A DNA stretch of 64,000 nucleotides from Microcella alkalica (lineage in GTDB: Bacteria > Actinomycetota > Actinomycetes > Actinomycetales > Microbacteriaceae): assembly GCF_014595885.1 (NCBI RefSeq), contig NZ_JABUKC010000003.1, forward strand, positions 186,001 through 250,000, in the 5' to 3' direction. Below are positions 38,894 to 47,998 of this stretch, in pieces. The position numbers and the translations under genes were made by a program. How positions within the stretch are numbered: the first letter of the stretch is position 1; each line of letters begins with the position of its first letter. Below the pieces are notes generated by a model, which saw only the letters and a list, made by a program, of their open reading frames with translations, was not told the DNA's origin and did not search any database.

Positions 38894-40024
38894 TCAGCCG
38901 GCGAGCGCCGCCGCCGCGCGCGCGATCGCGAGCTCTTCGTTCGTCGGCACGACGAGCACCTTCACCGCCGCGCCCTCGGGCGAGATCTCGCGGGGCTCGC
39001 GCCACGACATCGCGTTGCGGTCGTCGTCGATCGACAGGCCCAGGTGCTGCAGGCCGGCGACCGCGCGGGCGCGCATGACGGGCGAGTTCTCGCCGATGCC
39101 GGCCGTGAACACGAGCGCGTCGAGGCCGCCCAGCTGCGCGAGGTACGCGCCCACGTAGTGGCGGATGCGGTGCGCCCACACGTCGAGCGCGAGCCGGGCA
39201 TCCGCATCGCCGTCGTCGGCGGCCTGTACGACATCGCGCATGTCGCCGCGACCGGTGAGCCCGAGCAGGCCGCTGCGCTTGTTGAGCAGACGATCGAGCT
39301 CGTCGACCGACAGGCCCGTGCGCAGCAGGTGCAGCAGCGCCCCCGGGTCGACGTCGCCCGACCGCGACCCCATGACGAGGCCCTCGAGCGGGGTGAGCCC
39401 CATCGAGGTGTCGATCGAGCGTCCGCCGTCGATCGCGGTGGCCGACGAGCCGTTGCCGAGGTGCAGCACGATGAGCTTCAGCTGCTCGAGCGGGCGGCCC
39501 AGCAGCGCGGCGGCGCGCCCCGCCACGAACTCGTGGCTCGTGCCGTGGAACCCGTACCGCCGCACCCCGTGCGCCTGCGCCACGTCGCGGTCGATCGCAT
39601 ACGTGTACGCCTCGGCCGGCATCGACTGGTGGAAGGCGGTGTCGAACACGGCGACGTGCGGCACGTCGGTCATGACCGCACGAGCGGCGCGGATGCCCGC
39701 CAGATTCGCGGGGTTATGCAGCGGCGCGAGGGCGGAGACCCGCTCGATCTGCGCCACCACCTCGTCGGTGACGAGCGTCGGCGCCGTGAAGAGCGAGCCG
39801 CCGTGCACGACGCGGTGGCCGACGGCGACGAACGACGCGTCGTCGCCCGCGGCGCCCAGCCGGTCGAGCACGAGGCGCATCCCCTCGGAGTGGTCGGCGG
39901 CGTCACCGCCGGGCTCGCCGATGCGCTCGACGAGGCCGCCGATGACCGCCTCGCCGCTCTCGACGTCGACGAGCTGGTACTTGATCGAGCTCGAGCCGGA
40001 GTTGACGACGAAGACCCGGCTCAC
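38894..40024 (-). CDS. ackA: acetate kinase
   Basis: 376 residues. Interconverts acetyl phosphate + ADP with acetate + ATP. VNSGSSSIKYQLVD (about 7-20), VFDTAFHQSMP, LIVLHLGNGSSATAI (adenosine loop), MGLTPLEGLVMGSRSGDVDP and TAGIGENSPVMR are the family signatures. GTG 40024 overlaps the pta stop (GTGA). Somewhat shorter than the usual ~400 residues but with all motifs. Confidence 0.95.
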   Translation of the reverse strand: MSRVFVVNSGSSSIKYQLVDVESGEAVIGGLVERIGEPGGDAADHSEGMRLVLDRLGAAGDDASFVAVGHRVVHGGSLFTAPTLVTDEVVAQIERVSALAPLHNPANLAGIRAARAVMTDVPHVAVFDTAFHQSMPAEAYTYAIDRDVAQAHGVRRYGFHGTSHEFVAGRAAALLGRPLEQLKLIVLHLGNGSSATAIDGGRSIDTSMGLTPLEGLVMGSRSGDVDPGALLHLLRTGLSVDELDRLLNKRSGLLGLTGRGDMRDVVQAADDGDADARLALDVWAHRIRHYVGAYLAQLGGLDALVFTAGIGENSPVMRARAVAGLQHLGLSIDDDRNAMSWREPREISPEGAAVKVLVVPTNEELAIARAAAALAG

Positions 40025-42180
40025 TGGACTCCTCCGATCGTCGAGATCGGCTGCGTCGGCGGCGGCGGCGTGCGCTGCGCCTGGATGGCCGTGATCGCGA
40101 CCGTGTTGACGATGTCGCTCACGAGGGCGCCGCGACTGAGGTCGTTGACCGGCTTGCGCAGCCCCTGCAGCACGGGCCCGATCGCGACGGCGCCGGCCGA
40201 GCGCTGCACCGCCTTGTAGGTGTTGTTGCCCGTGTTGAGGTCGGGGAAGACGAACACCGTCGCGCGCCCCGCCACGGGCGAGCCGGGCATCTTCGTCGCC
40301 GCGACGCTCGGCTCGGCGGCCGCGTCGTACTGGATCGGCCCCTCGACGAGCAGGTCGGGGCGGCGCTCGCGCACGATGTGGGTGGCGGCGCGCACCTTCT
40401 CGACGTCGTCGCCGGAGCCCGACTCGCCGGTCGAGTACGACAGCATCGCCACGCGCGGCTCAATCGCGAACTGCGCCGCCGTCGCCGCCGAGCTGATGGC
40501 GATGTCAGCGAGCTGCTCGCTCGTCGGGTCGGGGATGACCGCGCAGTCGCCGTAGACGAGCACCCGATCGGCGAGGCACATGAGGAAGACGCTCGACACG
40601 ACGCCGACGCCCGGGTCGGTCTTGATGATCTCGAAGCTCGGGCGGATCGTGTGCGCCGTCGTGTGCGCCGCGCCCGACACCATGCCGTCGGCGAGCCCGA
40701 GGTGCACCATCATCGTGCCGAAGTAGCTGACGTCGGTGACGACGTCGCGAGCGATCTCGACCGTGACGCCCTTGTGCGCCCGCAGCCGCGCGTACTCCTC
40801 GGCGAAGCGCTGCCGCAGCTGCTCGTCGAGCGGGCTGATGATCTGCGCGGCCGACAGGTCGAGGCCGAGCTCGGCCGCCCGGGCGCGGATGCTCGGCTCA
40901 TCGCCCAGGATCACCAGGTCGCACACCCCGCGGCGCAGCAGGGTGCCCGCGGCGCGCAGGATGCGGTCGTCGTCGCCCTCGGGCAGCACGATGCGCTTGC
41001 GGTCGGCGCGAGCCCGCTCGAGCAGGTCGTGCTCGAACATGAGCGGCGTCACCACCTGGCTGCGGCTGATCTCGAGGCGCTCGAGCAGTCCCTGCCCGTC
41101 GACGTGCTTCTCGAAGAGGGCGAGCGCCGTGTCGTACTTGCGCTGGCTGTCGGCCGCGAGGCGCCCGCGCGTCTCGGTGACGCGCAGCACTGTGTCGTAG
41201 GTTCCCGAGTCGGTGCGGATGATCGGCAGAGCCGGGTCGAGGCCGTCGACGAGGCTCTGCACGGCATCCGGCGTCTCGAACCCGCCGTAGAGGATGATCG
41301 CCGCGATCGACGGGAACGTCTCGGAGGCGTGCGCCATGAGCACGGCCAGCAGCACCTCGCTGCGATCGCCCGGGATGAGCACGACGGCGCCCTCCTGCAG
41401 GCGGGGCAGCACGTTCTCCATGCTCATGCCGGCGACGACGACGCTCATCACCTCGCGGCGCAGCAGCTGCGCGTCGCCGCGCACGAAGCGACCGCCGCAG
41501 GCCTCCATGACGGCCTCGACGGTCGGCGCGACGAGGTAGCGATCCTCCGGCACGGCCGCGACGAGCGTGTCGGGCACGACCTCCTGCACGGCGGCGACGA
41601 TCTGCGGCAGCGCTTCGGGGTCGGCGCGGTTGGCGACGATCGCCAGCAGCTGCGCGTGCGCGTGCTCGAGCTCGGCGACGCTCACCTCGGCCGCGCGGCG
41701 CATGTCGTCGGCGGTGCGGGCATCGGTGTCGCTGAGTCCGCGCGCGCCCGCCTGCCCGGTCGCGCGACCGCCGAGCACGAGCAGCACCGGCGCGCCCAGG
41801 TTCGCCGCGATGCGGGCGTTGAAGCTCAGCTCGGTCGGGCTCGAGACGTCGGTGTAGTCGCTGCCGACGATGACGACCGCGTCGCACTGCCGCTCGACGG
41901 CGTGGAACCGGTCGACGATGCGCGCGAGCGCCGCCTCCGGGTCGGCGTGAACGTCGTCGTAGGTGACGCCGATGCACGCCTCGTAGTCGAGCTCGACGCC
42001 CGCGTGGGCGAGCAGCAGCTCGAGCACGTAGTCGCGCTCGCTCTCGTGCCGCCCGCGCGCCACCGGCCGGAACACGCCGACCCGTTCGACGCGGTGCGCG
42101 AGCGTGTCGAGCACCCCGAGCGCGATCGACGACTTGCCCGAGTTGCCCTCGGCTGACGTGAGATAGATGCTCCTGGCCAT
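40021..42180 (-). CDS. pta: phosphate acetyltransferase, long form
   Basis: 719 residues. Makes acetyl phosphate from acetyl-CoA. Long Pta layout: N-terminal P-loop-like domain (LTSAEGNSGKSSIALGVLD, about 7-25), DRTGG middle domain (MSVVVAGMSMENVLPRLQEG) and the C-terminal transferase (RIVLPEGDDDRILRAA, GLADGMVSGAAHTTAHTIRP, SYSTGESGSG, FVFPDLNTGNNTYK). ATG 42180 is preferred: TAGGCT (42194-42189) lies 8 bases before it, and the open frame upstream is antisense to the FAD/Rieske gene. Operon with ackA. Confidence 0.95.
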   Translation of the reverse strand: MARSIYLTSAEGNSGKSSIALGVLDTLAHRVERVGVFRPVARGRHESERDYVLELLLAHAGVELDYEACIGVTYDDVHADPEAALARIVDRFHAVERQCDAVVIVGSDYTDVSSPTELSFNARIAANLGAPVLLVLGGRATGQAGARGLSDTDARTADDMRRAAEVSVAELEHAHAQLLAIVANRADPEALPQIVAAVQEVVPDTLVAAVPEDRYLVAPTVEAVMEACGGRFVRGDAQLLRREVMSVVVAGMSMENVLPRLQEGAVVLIPGDRSEVLLAVLMAHASETFPSIAAIILYGGFETPDAVQSLVDGLDPALPIIRTDSGTYDTVLRVTETRGRLAADSQRKYDTALALFEKHVDGQGLLERLEISRSQVVTPLMFEHDLLERARADRKRIVLPEGDDDRILRAAGTLLRRGVCDLVILGDEPSIRARAAELGLDLSAAQIISPLDEQLRQRFAEEYARLRAHKGVTVEIARDVVTDVSYFGTMMVHLGLADGMVSGAAHTTAHTIRPSFEIIKTDPGVGVVSSVFLMCLADRVLVYGDCAVIPDPTSEQLADIAISSAATAAQFAIEPRVAMLSYSTGESGSGDDVEKVRAATHIVRERRPDLLVEGPIQYDAAAEPSVAATKMPGSPVAGRATVFVFPDLNTGNNTYKAVQRSAGAVAIGPVLQGLRKPVNDLSRGALVSDIVNTVAITAIQAQRTPPPPTQPISTIGGVQ

Positions 42181-42188
42181 CGCAGGCC

Positions 42189-42311
42189 AGCCTAGGTGCG
42201 CGGCCTCGGCGGCTCCCAGGGACTTTCGGCACGGGCATCCGGCACCGGGGGCTAGACCGGACGGATGCTCACCGCAACCCGCTACCCCTGAGAGGTGGCC
42301 CTGCCTACCGT
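42189..42311. promoter_or_regulatory. divergent leaderless promoters of pta-ackA and the FAD/Rieske gene
   Basis: Minus: TAGGCT at 42194-42189, 8 bases before ATG 42180. Plus: TACCGT at 42306-42311, 7 bases before ATG 42319. Confidence 0.5.
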
Positions 42312-42318
42312 GGCGCGC

Positions 42319-43851
42319 ATGACTTCGCTCTGGATCGACCGCGCCCCGCACATCGAGACCGACCCCTTCGAGCAGAACGCGCGCTACGACGTCGTCGTCG
42401 TCGGCGCCGGCCTCACCGGACTCACCACCGCCCTGCTGCTCGCCCGCGCCGGCCAGCGCGTGGCCGTCATCGAATCGCGGCGCATCGGTGCCGTCACCAC
42501 CGGCAACACGACCGCCAAGCTCTCGCTGCTGCAGGGCACGCACCTGCAGCAGATCGCCGCGCGCGCCACCCGTTCGGCGCTCGAGGCCTACGTCGAGGCC
42601 AACCGCGAAGGGCAGTCGTGGATGCTGCGCTACGCCGCCGACCACGGCATCGACGTGCAGCGGCGCGACGCCTACAGCTACGCCGAGAGCGAGTCGGGCC
42701 ACCGGAAGGTGGAGCAGGAGCACGAGGTCGCCCGCGCCGTCGGCCTGCCGACGCAGCTCACCGACGCGCTCGAGCTGCCGTACGCCACGCACGGCGCCGT
42801 CATGCTGCCCGACCAGGCCCAGTTCGACCCCATGCAGGTGCTCGCGACCCTCGCCGGCGACGTGCGCGCCCACGGCGGCGTCGTCATCGACGGGGTGAGC
42901 GTCACCGGCACGCGCACGCCCGCCGCCGACGACACCGCTGACCTCGTCGAGGTCACCACGTCGCGGGCGAGCGTGTGGGGGCGCCGCGTCGTGCTCGCGA
43001 CGGGCATCCCCGTCATGGATCGCGGGCTGTACTGGGCGCGCATGACGCCGCAGCGCTCGTACGCGGCGGCGTTCCGCGTGCCCGGCAGCGTGCCGCTCGG
43101 CCAGTACCTCAGCGTCGACTCCCCCTCGCGCTCGGTGCGTACCACGCCCGACCACGCCGGCGACGGCGAGCTGCTCGTCATCGGCGGCGCGGGCCACCCC
43201 GTCGGCCGCCACGGCACCGACGGCCCCGGCGGGAAGAACCCCTCGCCCGCCGCGCGCATCGCCGAGCTCACCGCGTGGACCGAGCAGCACTGGCCGGGAT
43301 CGCAGCGCACCCACGTCTGGAGCGCGCAGGATTACGAGCCGACCGACGGCATCCCCTTCGTCGGGTGGGTGCCGTTCACGAAGCGCCGCATCGCGATGGC
43401 GACCGGCTACGACAAGTGGGGCATGACGAACGCCGTGCAGGCGGCGCTGCAGCTCAGCGCGCGCCTGCTCGACGGCGAGCTGCCCGGCTGGGCGGAGGAG
43501 ATGGGCCGACGGCCGGCGATGCCGCGCTCGATCGTCGAGGGCATCGTCGCCAACGCGAAGGTCGCCTGGTGGTACGGGCGCGGGCTCGCGCACGTGCTCA
43601 CGACGCCGCTGCCCGCCGCGGCGCCCGCCGAGGGCTCCGGGATGACCGGCCGGTCGGGCCGCCGGCTCGAAGCGGTCTCGCGCGTCGACGGGCGCGTGTG
43701 CGCGGTCTCGCCGCTGTGCTCGCACCTCGGCGCGCCCCTGAACTGGAACGACCTCGAGCGCTCGTGGGACTGCCCCGCGCACGGCTCGCGGTTCGCCCCC
43801 GACGGGCGGCGGCTCGAAGGGCCGGCCAAGACCGACCTGGCGCCGCGGTAG
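42319..43851 (+). CDS. FAD-dependent oxidoreductase with C-terminal Rieske domain
   Basis: 510 residues. DAO-type flavoprotein: VVVVGAGLTGLTTALLLAR (about 25-43), VIESRRIGAVTTGNTTAKLS, YEPTDGIPFVGW near residue 340. The last ~90 residues hold a Rieske [2Fe-2S] site C-x-H-x15-C-x2-H (CSHLGAP ... DCPAHG, about 472-493). Proteins of this build are annotated as Rieske-type oxidoreductases/glycine-oxidase-like; the substrate is unknown. ATG 42319 is chosen for the TACCGT box 7 bases upstream. Confidence 0.88.
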   Translation: MTSLWIDRAPHIETDPFEQNARYDVVVVGAGLTGLTTALLLARAGQRVAVIESRRIGAVTTGNTTAKLSLLQGTHLQQIAARATRSALEAYVEANREGQSWMLRYAADHGIDVQRRDAYSYAESESGHRKVEQEHEVARAVGLPTQLTDALELPYATHGAVMLPDQAQFDPMQVLATLAGDVRAHGGVVIDGVSVTGTRTPAADDTADLVEVTTSRASVWGRRVVLATGIPVMDRGLYWARMTPQRSYAAAFRVPGSVPLGQYLSVDSPSRSVRTTPDHAGDGELLVIGGAGHPVGRHGTDGPGGKNPSPAARIAELTAWTEQHWPGSQRTHVWSAQDYEPTDGIPFVGWVPFTKRRIAMATGYDKWGMTNAVQAALQLSARLLDGELPGWAEEMGRRPAMPRSIVEGIVANAKVAWWYGRGLAHVLTTPLPAAAPAEGSGMTGRSGRRLEAVSRVDGRVCAVSPLCSHLGAPLNWNDLERSWDCPAHGSRFAPDGRRLEGPAKTDLAPR

Positions 43852-43883
43852 CCGTGGGTCAGCTGGTCGCCGCCCGCAGACAC

Positions 43884-43975
43884 GAGGACTCCCCGCGCAC
43901 CCGCCAGAGCCCGGTTACCCTTGCTGCGTCTCCGCCCTGGGGGAGTTGGCCTGGATGGCGCCACGCGGGGAGCCG
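43884..43975 (-). ncRNA. ffs: signal recognition particle RNA (4.5S type)
   Basis: On the minus strand GGCUCCCCGCG (5' end, near 43973) pairs with CGCGGGGAGUCC (near 43886), and the domain IV hairpin shows CCAGGGCG-GAGA-CGCAGCAAGG: a GNRA tetraloop (GAGA) with the AGCA internal-loop bases bound by Ffh. GGGCUCUGGCGGGUGCG on the 3' side is the usual actinobacterial sequence. A TAAACT box at 43986-43981 is the likely -10. Ends are good to a few bases. Confidence 0.88.
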
Positions 43976-44034
43976 CCACCAGTTTAGGGGTAGGCTCGCT
44001 CTCGGTCGTCACGCGTTCGCGCACAGCGACCGCT

Positions 44035-44119
44035 GGAGGATTCGCCTAGTGGCCTATGGCGCACGCTTGGAAAGCGTGTTGGGTGCAAGCCCTCGGGGGT
44101 TCGAATCCCCCATCCTCCG
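44035..44119 (+). tRNA. tRNA-Ser, anticodon GGA
   Basis: Acceptor stem GGAGGAT (44035-44041) pairs with ATCCTCC (44112-44118), discriminator G44119. The anticodon loop CTTGGAAAG carries GGA; a long variable arm (TTGGGTGCAAGCCC) and the GGGGGTTCGAATCCCCC T-arm confirm a serine tRNA. CCA is not encoded. Confidence 0.97.
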
Positions 44120-44215
44120 CTCTCCGGCTGCCGGGTACTGCGCGACCTCTCCGGCGGTCGCCACCACGGCGCGCACCCCCACGGTGCTCGTCACGACGGA
44201 GACAAGGGGAGCATC

Positions 44216-44848
44216 GTGAGCCCTGCCCACGACGCGCCCCTCGTCGTGCGCCCGCGCCGACGCCTGCTGCGCGACGGCCTGCTCGCGATCGGCCTCGTCG
44301 TCGTCGCCCTCGGCGCTCCCCTGCTGCTGTTCGCCGTGCCGAACGGCACCGTCGCGGTCGTCATCGCCGCCGTCGGGGTCATCGTCGCGCTCTGCCTCGT
44401 CGGCGCCCTCGACTTCGCGCGCGCCGCCATCACGATCCATGACGGGATGCTCGAGAAGCGGTCGTTCCTGCGCCCGGCGATGCGCGTGCCGCTGGAGTCG
44501 GTGTCGATCGTGCACGTGCTGCCCGTCGTGCCGGCCGGCACCACGCGGGCCGTGCCCCAGTTGCTCGCGCTCGACGCTGCGGGGCGGCGGGTCTTCCGCA
44601 TGCGGGGCCAGTACTGGAGCACCGCCGCGATCGACGACGTCGCCGAGGCCTCGCGCGCGCCCGTCGTGCGCGCGGACGAACCGCTCACCGTGCGCGAGTT
44701 CCACGACGCCTGGCCGCAAGCCGCCTACTGGTACGAGAACCGCCCCGGCCTCGCCGCGCTCGGCTTCGGGCTGGTCGTGCTGGTCGCCGCGGTCGTCGTG
44801 TACGGGATGCTCGCGCTCGCGGGCATTCGCATCGCCGCGGGGGCGTAG
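44216..44848 (+). CDS. membrane protein with PH-like domain
   Basis: 210 residues. Two membrane segments near the N-terminus (about 22-44 and 46-66), a cytoplasmic beta-rich middle (ITIHDGMLEKRSFLRPAMRV, about 75-94, PH-like), and a third span near the C-terminus (about 180-203). No enzyme motif. GTG 44216 has a GGGGAG site 5-6 bases upstream. Function unknown; similar proteins are common near tRNA genes in this family without assigned roles. Confidence 0.6.
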   Translation: MSPAHDAPLVVRPRRRLLRDGLLAIGLVVVALGAPLLLFAVPNGTVAVVIAAVGVIVALCLVGALDFARAAITIHDGMLEKRSFLRPAMRVPLESVSIVHVLPVVPAGTTRAVPQLLALDAAGRRVFRMRGQYWSTAAIDDVAEASRAPVVRADEPLTVREFHDAWPQAAYWYENRPGLAALGFGLVVLVAAVVVYGMLALAGIRIAAGA

Positions 44849-44859
44849 GCGCGGCCGAC

Positions 44860-46554
44860 CTAGCGCCGCTTGAGCGTGCCGAAGATGCCGCGCAGCACCT
44901 CGCGCACGATCGTCTGCCCCGTGCGCGAGCCGAGCGCGTCGCCGATGACGTCGCCGATGCCGCCGCCCGCGCCGCCGCTCGAGCCGCCGCGCCGCGTCGT
45001 CGTGCGGGTGGTCGTGCGGGTGCCGCCCGAGCGCCGCAGCCGCTCGCGCTCGGCACGCGCCGCCTCCGCCGCGATGCGGTCGTGCTCCTTGCGCTCCTGC
45101 TCAGCGCGCTCGGCCTCCGCCTCCGCCGCCTCCCGCTGCGCCTCCGCCTCGGCGGCGGCGTTCATCTTCGCGGTCAGCAGCTCGTACGCCGACTCGCGAT
45201 CGACTGCGGTGCCGTAGCGCGGCAGCAGGGGTGAGGCCGCGATCGTCGCCGCCAGGTGGTCGGCGGGCGCAGCATCCATCGAGCCCTGCGGAGCCCGCAG
45301 GCGCGTCCACGCCACCGGCGACGGCGCCCCCTTCTCGTTCATCACCGTCACGATCGCCTCGCCGATGCCGAGGGTCGTCAGTACCTCGGCGAGGTCGTAG
45401 CCGCTCGTCGGGTACGTCGACACGGTCGACTTCAGCGCCTTCGCGTCGTCGGGGGTGTGCGCGCGCAGCTGGTGCTGGATGCGCGAGCCGAGCTGGGCGA
45501 GCACGTCGGTCGGAACATCCTTCGGGGTCTGCGTGACGAAGAACACCCCGACGCCCTTCGAGCGGATCAGCCGCACCGTCTGCGTGATCGACGCCAGGAA
45601 CTCCTTGCTCGCGTCGCGGAACAGCAGGTGCGCCTCGTCGAAGAAGAACACGAGCTTCGGCTTGTCGAGGTCGCCCACCTCGGGCAGGTCGTTGAACAGG
45701 TCGGCGAGCATCCACATCAGGAACGTCGAGAACAGCGCCGGCTGGTCGTGCACGCCGGGGATCTCGAGCAGGCTCACGACACCCCGGCCATCGGGCGTGG
45801 TGCGCAGCAGGTCGGCCGTGTCGAACTCGGGCTCGCCGAAGAACTGGTCGGCGCCCTGCGCGGCGAACGCCACGAGCTCGCGCAGGATCACGCCCGCCGT
45901 CGCCTTGCTCAGCCCGCCCAGCTGCTCGAGCGCCGGCTTGCCCTCCTCGCTCGTGAGGAACTGCACGACCGCGCGCAGATCCTCCAGGTCGACCAGCGGC
46001 AGCCCCTCCTGGTCGGCGAAGTGGAAGACCAGCGCGAGGCTCGACTCCTGCGTGTCGTTGAGGCCCAGCACCTTGCTCAGCAGCAGCGGGCCGAAGCTCG
46101 AGATCGTCGCCCGCACCGGGATGCCGCGGCGGCCGGGCTCGCTCGCGTCGCCGCCGAGCGCCAGGAACTCGGTGGGGAACGCCTGCCCCACCCACTGCTG
46201 CCCGATGCCGGCCGTGCGCGCCAGCAGCTTCTCGCTGCCCTCGCCCGCGATCGCGATGCCGCTCAGGTCGCCCTTGATGTCGGCCGCGAACACCGGCACG
46301 CCCGCCGCGCTCAACTGCTCGGCGAGCACCTGCAGCGTCTTCGTCTTGCCGGTTCCCGTCGCCCCGGCGACGAGCCCGTGCCGGTTCGTCATCGCGATCG
46401 GGATGCGCACGGGCACGTCGGCGAGCGCGTCGCCGTTGACGAGGGCGCCGATCTCGAGCACGGCACCCTCCACCTCGTAGCCAGAGCGGATCGCGGCCAC
46501 CTGCTCGTCGGTGAGGGGGCCTGCGGGGGAATCGGGGGCGGCGTTGCTCGTCAT
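44860..46554 (-). CDS. HerA/DUF853-type ATPase (helicase-like)
   Basis: 564 residues. Walker A GATGTGKTKTLQVLAEQL (about 64-81), Walker B KLVFFFDEAHLLF (about 295-307), ITQTVRLIRSKGVGVFFVTQ (arginine/sensor region). This is the DUF853 'HerA helicase' family of P-loop ATPases, probably hexameric DNA translocases. A charged Ala/Glu/Arg coiled coil (about 450-505) and a Thr/Arg/Gly tail (RTTTRTTTRRGG) follow. ATG 46554 lies 7 bases after TAGGCT (46567-46562). No nuclease partner (NurA) is nearby. Confidence 0.88.
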   Translation of the reverse strand: MTSNAAPDSPAGPLTDEQVAAIRSGYEVEGAVLEIGALVNGDALADVPVRIPIAMTNRHGLVAGATGTGKTKTLQVLAEQLSAAGVPVFAADIKGDLSGIAIAGEGSEKLLARTAGIGQQWVGQAFPTEFLALGGDASEPGRRGIPVRATISSFGPLLLSKVLGLNDTQESSLALVFHFADQEGLPLVDLEDLRAVVQFLTSEEGKPALEQLGGLSKATAGVILRELVAFAAQGADQFFGEPEFDTADLLRTTPDGRGVVSLLEIPGVHDQPALFSTFLMWMLADLFNDLPEVGDLDKPKLVFFFDEAHLLFRDASKEFLASITQTVRLIRSKGVGVFFVTQTPKDVPTDVLAQLGSRIQHQLRAHTPDDAKALKSTVSTYPTSGYDLAEVLTTLGIGEAIVTVMNEKGAPSPVAWTRLRAPQGSMDAAPADHLAATIAASPLLPRYGTAVDRESAYELLTAKMNAAAEAEAQREAAEAEAERAEQERKEHDRIAAEAARAERERLRRSGGTRTTTRTTTRRGGSSGGAGGGIGDVIGDALGSRTGQTIVREVLRGIFGTLKRR

Positions 46555-46587
46555 GCGGCCGAGCCTAGGCGAGTGTGCGTCGTCGCG

Positions 46588-47880
46588 TCAGGCAGTCGCG
46601 GCCGGCGTGCGCTCCTCGAGGCCCCAGGCCTGGCCGTAGCCGCCCTCCGCCCCGGGGCGCGCCATGAGCTCGAGGAACGGCTGCGCGTCGAACGCCTCGG
46701 GGCCGAGAACGCCGGTGCCGCTCCACACGCCGGTGGCGAGCAGTTCGAGCGCGATCACCGGGTTGAGGGCGGTCTGCCACACCACGCACTGGCTGCCGTA
46801 CTCGCGCATCGTCCACTCGTTGTCGGCCACGTGGTACAGGTACACCTCGCGGGGCGCGCCGTCGACGCCGGTGCCCGTGACCCAGAGGCCCGCGCAGGTC
46901 TTGCCGGTCATCCGCTCACCGATCGTGGCCGGGTCGGGCAGGGCCGCCGCGACGACGTCTCGGGGGCTGACCATGACGGGGCCGTTCGCCGAGCGCACCC
47001 GCAGCGGCTCGGTCTTGTCGAGGCCGAGCAGGTTGAGGGTCTTCAGCACGCCGATGAACTCGTCGCCGAGCCCGTACTTGAACGTGACGCGCTTCGCGTC
47101 GAGCCAGCGCGGCATGAGCAGCACCTCCTCGTGCTCGACGTTGACGCACTCGACGGGGCCGATGCCCTCCGGGAAGACGAAGGTCTCTGGCTCGCTGAAC
47201 GGCGGGGTCGTGAACCAGCCGCGGCCCTTCTCCCAGATCACGGGAGGGTTCAGGCACTCCTCGATGGTCGTCCAGATGCTGAAGCTCGGGGCGAAGATCT
47301 CGTTGCCGGCGTCGTCGCGCACCGCGAGGTTCGCGCCGTCACGGGTGCCGAGCTCGTCGACCTCGCGGAAGAGGTGGTCGACGGCGTAGCGCGCGAAGAC
47401 GTCGCTGAGTCCGGGCTCGACGCCCATGCCGACGAGGGCGAGGCGGCCGGCCTTCTGCCAGTCGTCGGCGGCGGCGAACTGCTCGTCGCCGAGCTTCACG
47501 CCGGTCTGCTCGTGGGGGCGCTCGGGATGCGGATGCGACAGGCTCATCGCCATGTCGAGGTAGTCGGCGCCCGCCGCGAGGGCGCCGGCGAAGATCGTCG
47601 GCACGAACTTCGGCTCGACGGCGTTCATGACGTGCGTCACGCGGTGCTCGCGGGCGACCCGCTCGACATCGGATGCCGCGCTCGCGTCGATCTGCGCCGC
47701 CACGAAGCGCGGGGTCGCGCCGGAGGGTGCCGGGTGCCGCTCGGTCACCCAGGCCACGGTGCGCTCGGCGCGGGCCAGGTCGTAGTCGCTCACGACGACC
47801 TGCTCGAAGAAGTCACGGCGCGCGGCGATCTTGGCGATGGCGTCTCCGACGCCGCCGGCGCCGACCAGGAGGATCCTCAT
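46588..47880 (-). CDS. saccharopine dehydrogenase-family protein
   Basis: 430 residues. Rossmann start ILLVGAGGVGDAIAKIAAR (about 3-21), then VVSDYDLARAERTV, VMNAVEPKFVPTIFAGAL and the family C-terminal domain (VEPGLSDVFARYAVDHLF). Related enzymes reduce or oxidise imines between an amino acid and a keto acid (saccharopine, carboxynorspermidine). The reaction here is unknown; no lysine-degradation partners are near. ATG 47880 is chosen for its -10 spacing; ATG 47889 is possible. Confidence 0.85.
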   Translation of the reverse strand: MRILLVGAGGVGDAIAKIAARRDFFEQVVVSDYDLARAERTVAWVTERHPAPSGATPRFVAAQIDASAASDVERVAREHRVTHVMNAVEPKFVPTIFAGALAAGADYLDMAMSLSHPHPERPHEQTGVKLGDEQFAAADDWQKAGRLALVGMGVEPGLSDVFARYAVDHLFREVDELGTRDGANLAVRDDAGNEIFAPSFSIWTTIEECLNPPVIWEKGRGWFTTPPFSEPETFVFPEGIGPVECVNVEHEEVLLMPRWLDAKRVTFKYGLGDEFIGVLKTLNLLGLDKTEPLRVRSANGPVMVSPRDVVAAALPDPATIGERMTGKTCAGLWVTGTGVDGAPREVYLYHVADNEWTMREYGSQCVVWQTALNPVIALELLATGVWSGTGVLGPEAFDAQPFLELMARPGAEGGYGQAWGLEERTPAATA

Positions 47881-47917
47881 GTCAACCATTGTTGTCCAGG
47901 TGGACAACTTGCGCAAG
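47881..47917 (-). promoter_or_regulatory. promoter and operator of the saccharopine dehydrogenase-family gene
   Basis: On the minus strand TTGCGC (47916-47911), a 17-base spacer and AACAAT (47893-47888) end 7 bases before ATG 47880. The spacer holds a perfect palindrome, GTTGTCCA-GG-TGGACAAC (47891-47908), that covers the -10; CTTGCGCAAG (47908-47917) is a second perfect palindrome at the -35. This looks like a tightly repressed promoter. Confidence 0.6.
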
Positions 47918-47998
47918 GGCGGGTGCGGGCGGGGCCGGCGTGAGGCGCCACGGGCCGGCCCGCCCTCCAGGGACGGAGGGCTGCAGCGCTTCCGGCCG

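Noticed and set aside
42181-43782. N-terminal extension of pta over 530 codons
   Set aside because: It is antisense to the well-supported FAD/Rieske gene, is Arg/His/Gly-rich as shadow frames are, and ATG 42180 has a -10 box and the right family start.
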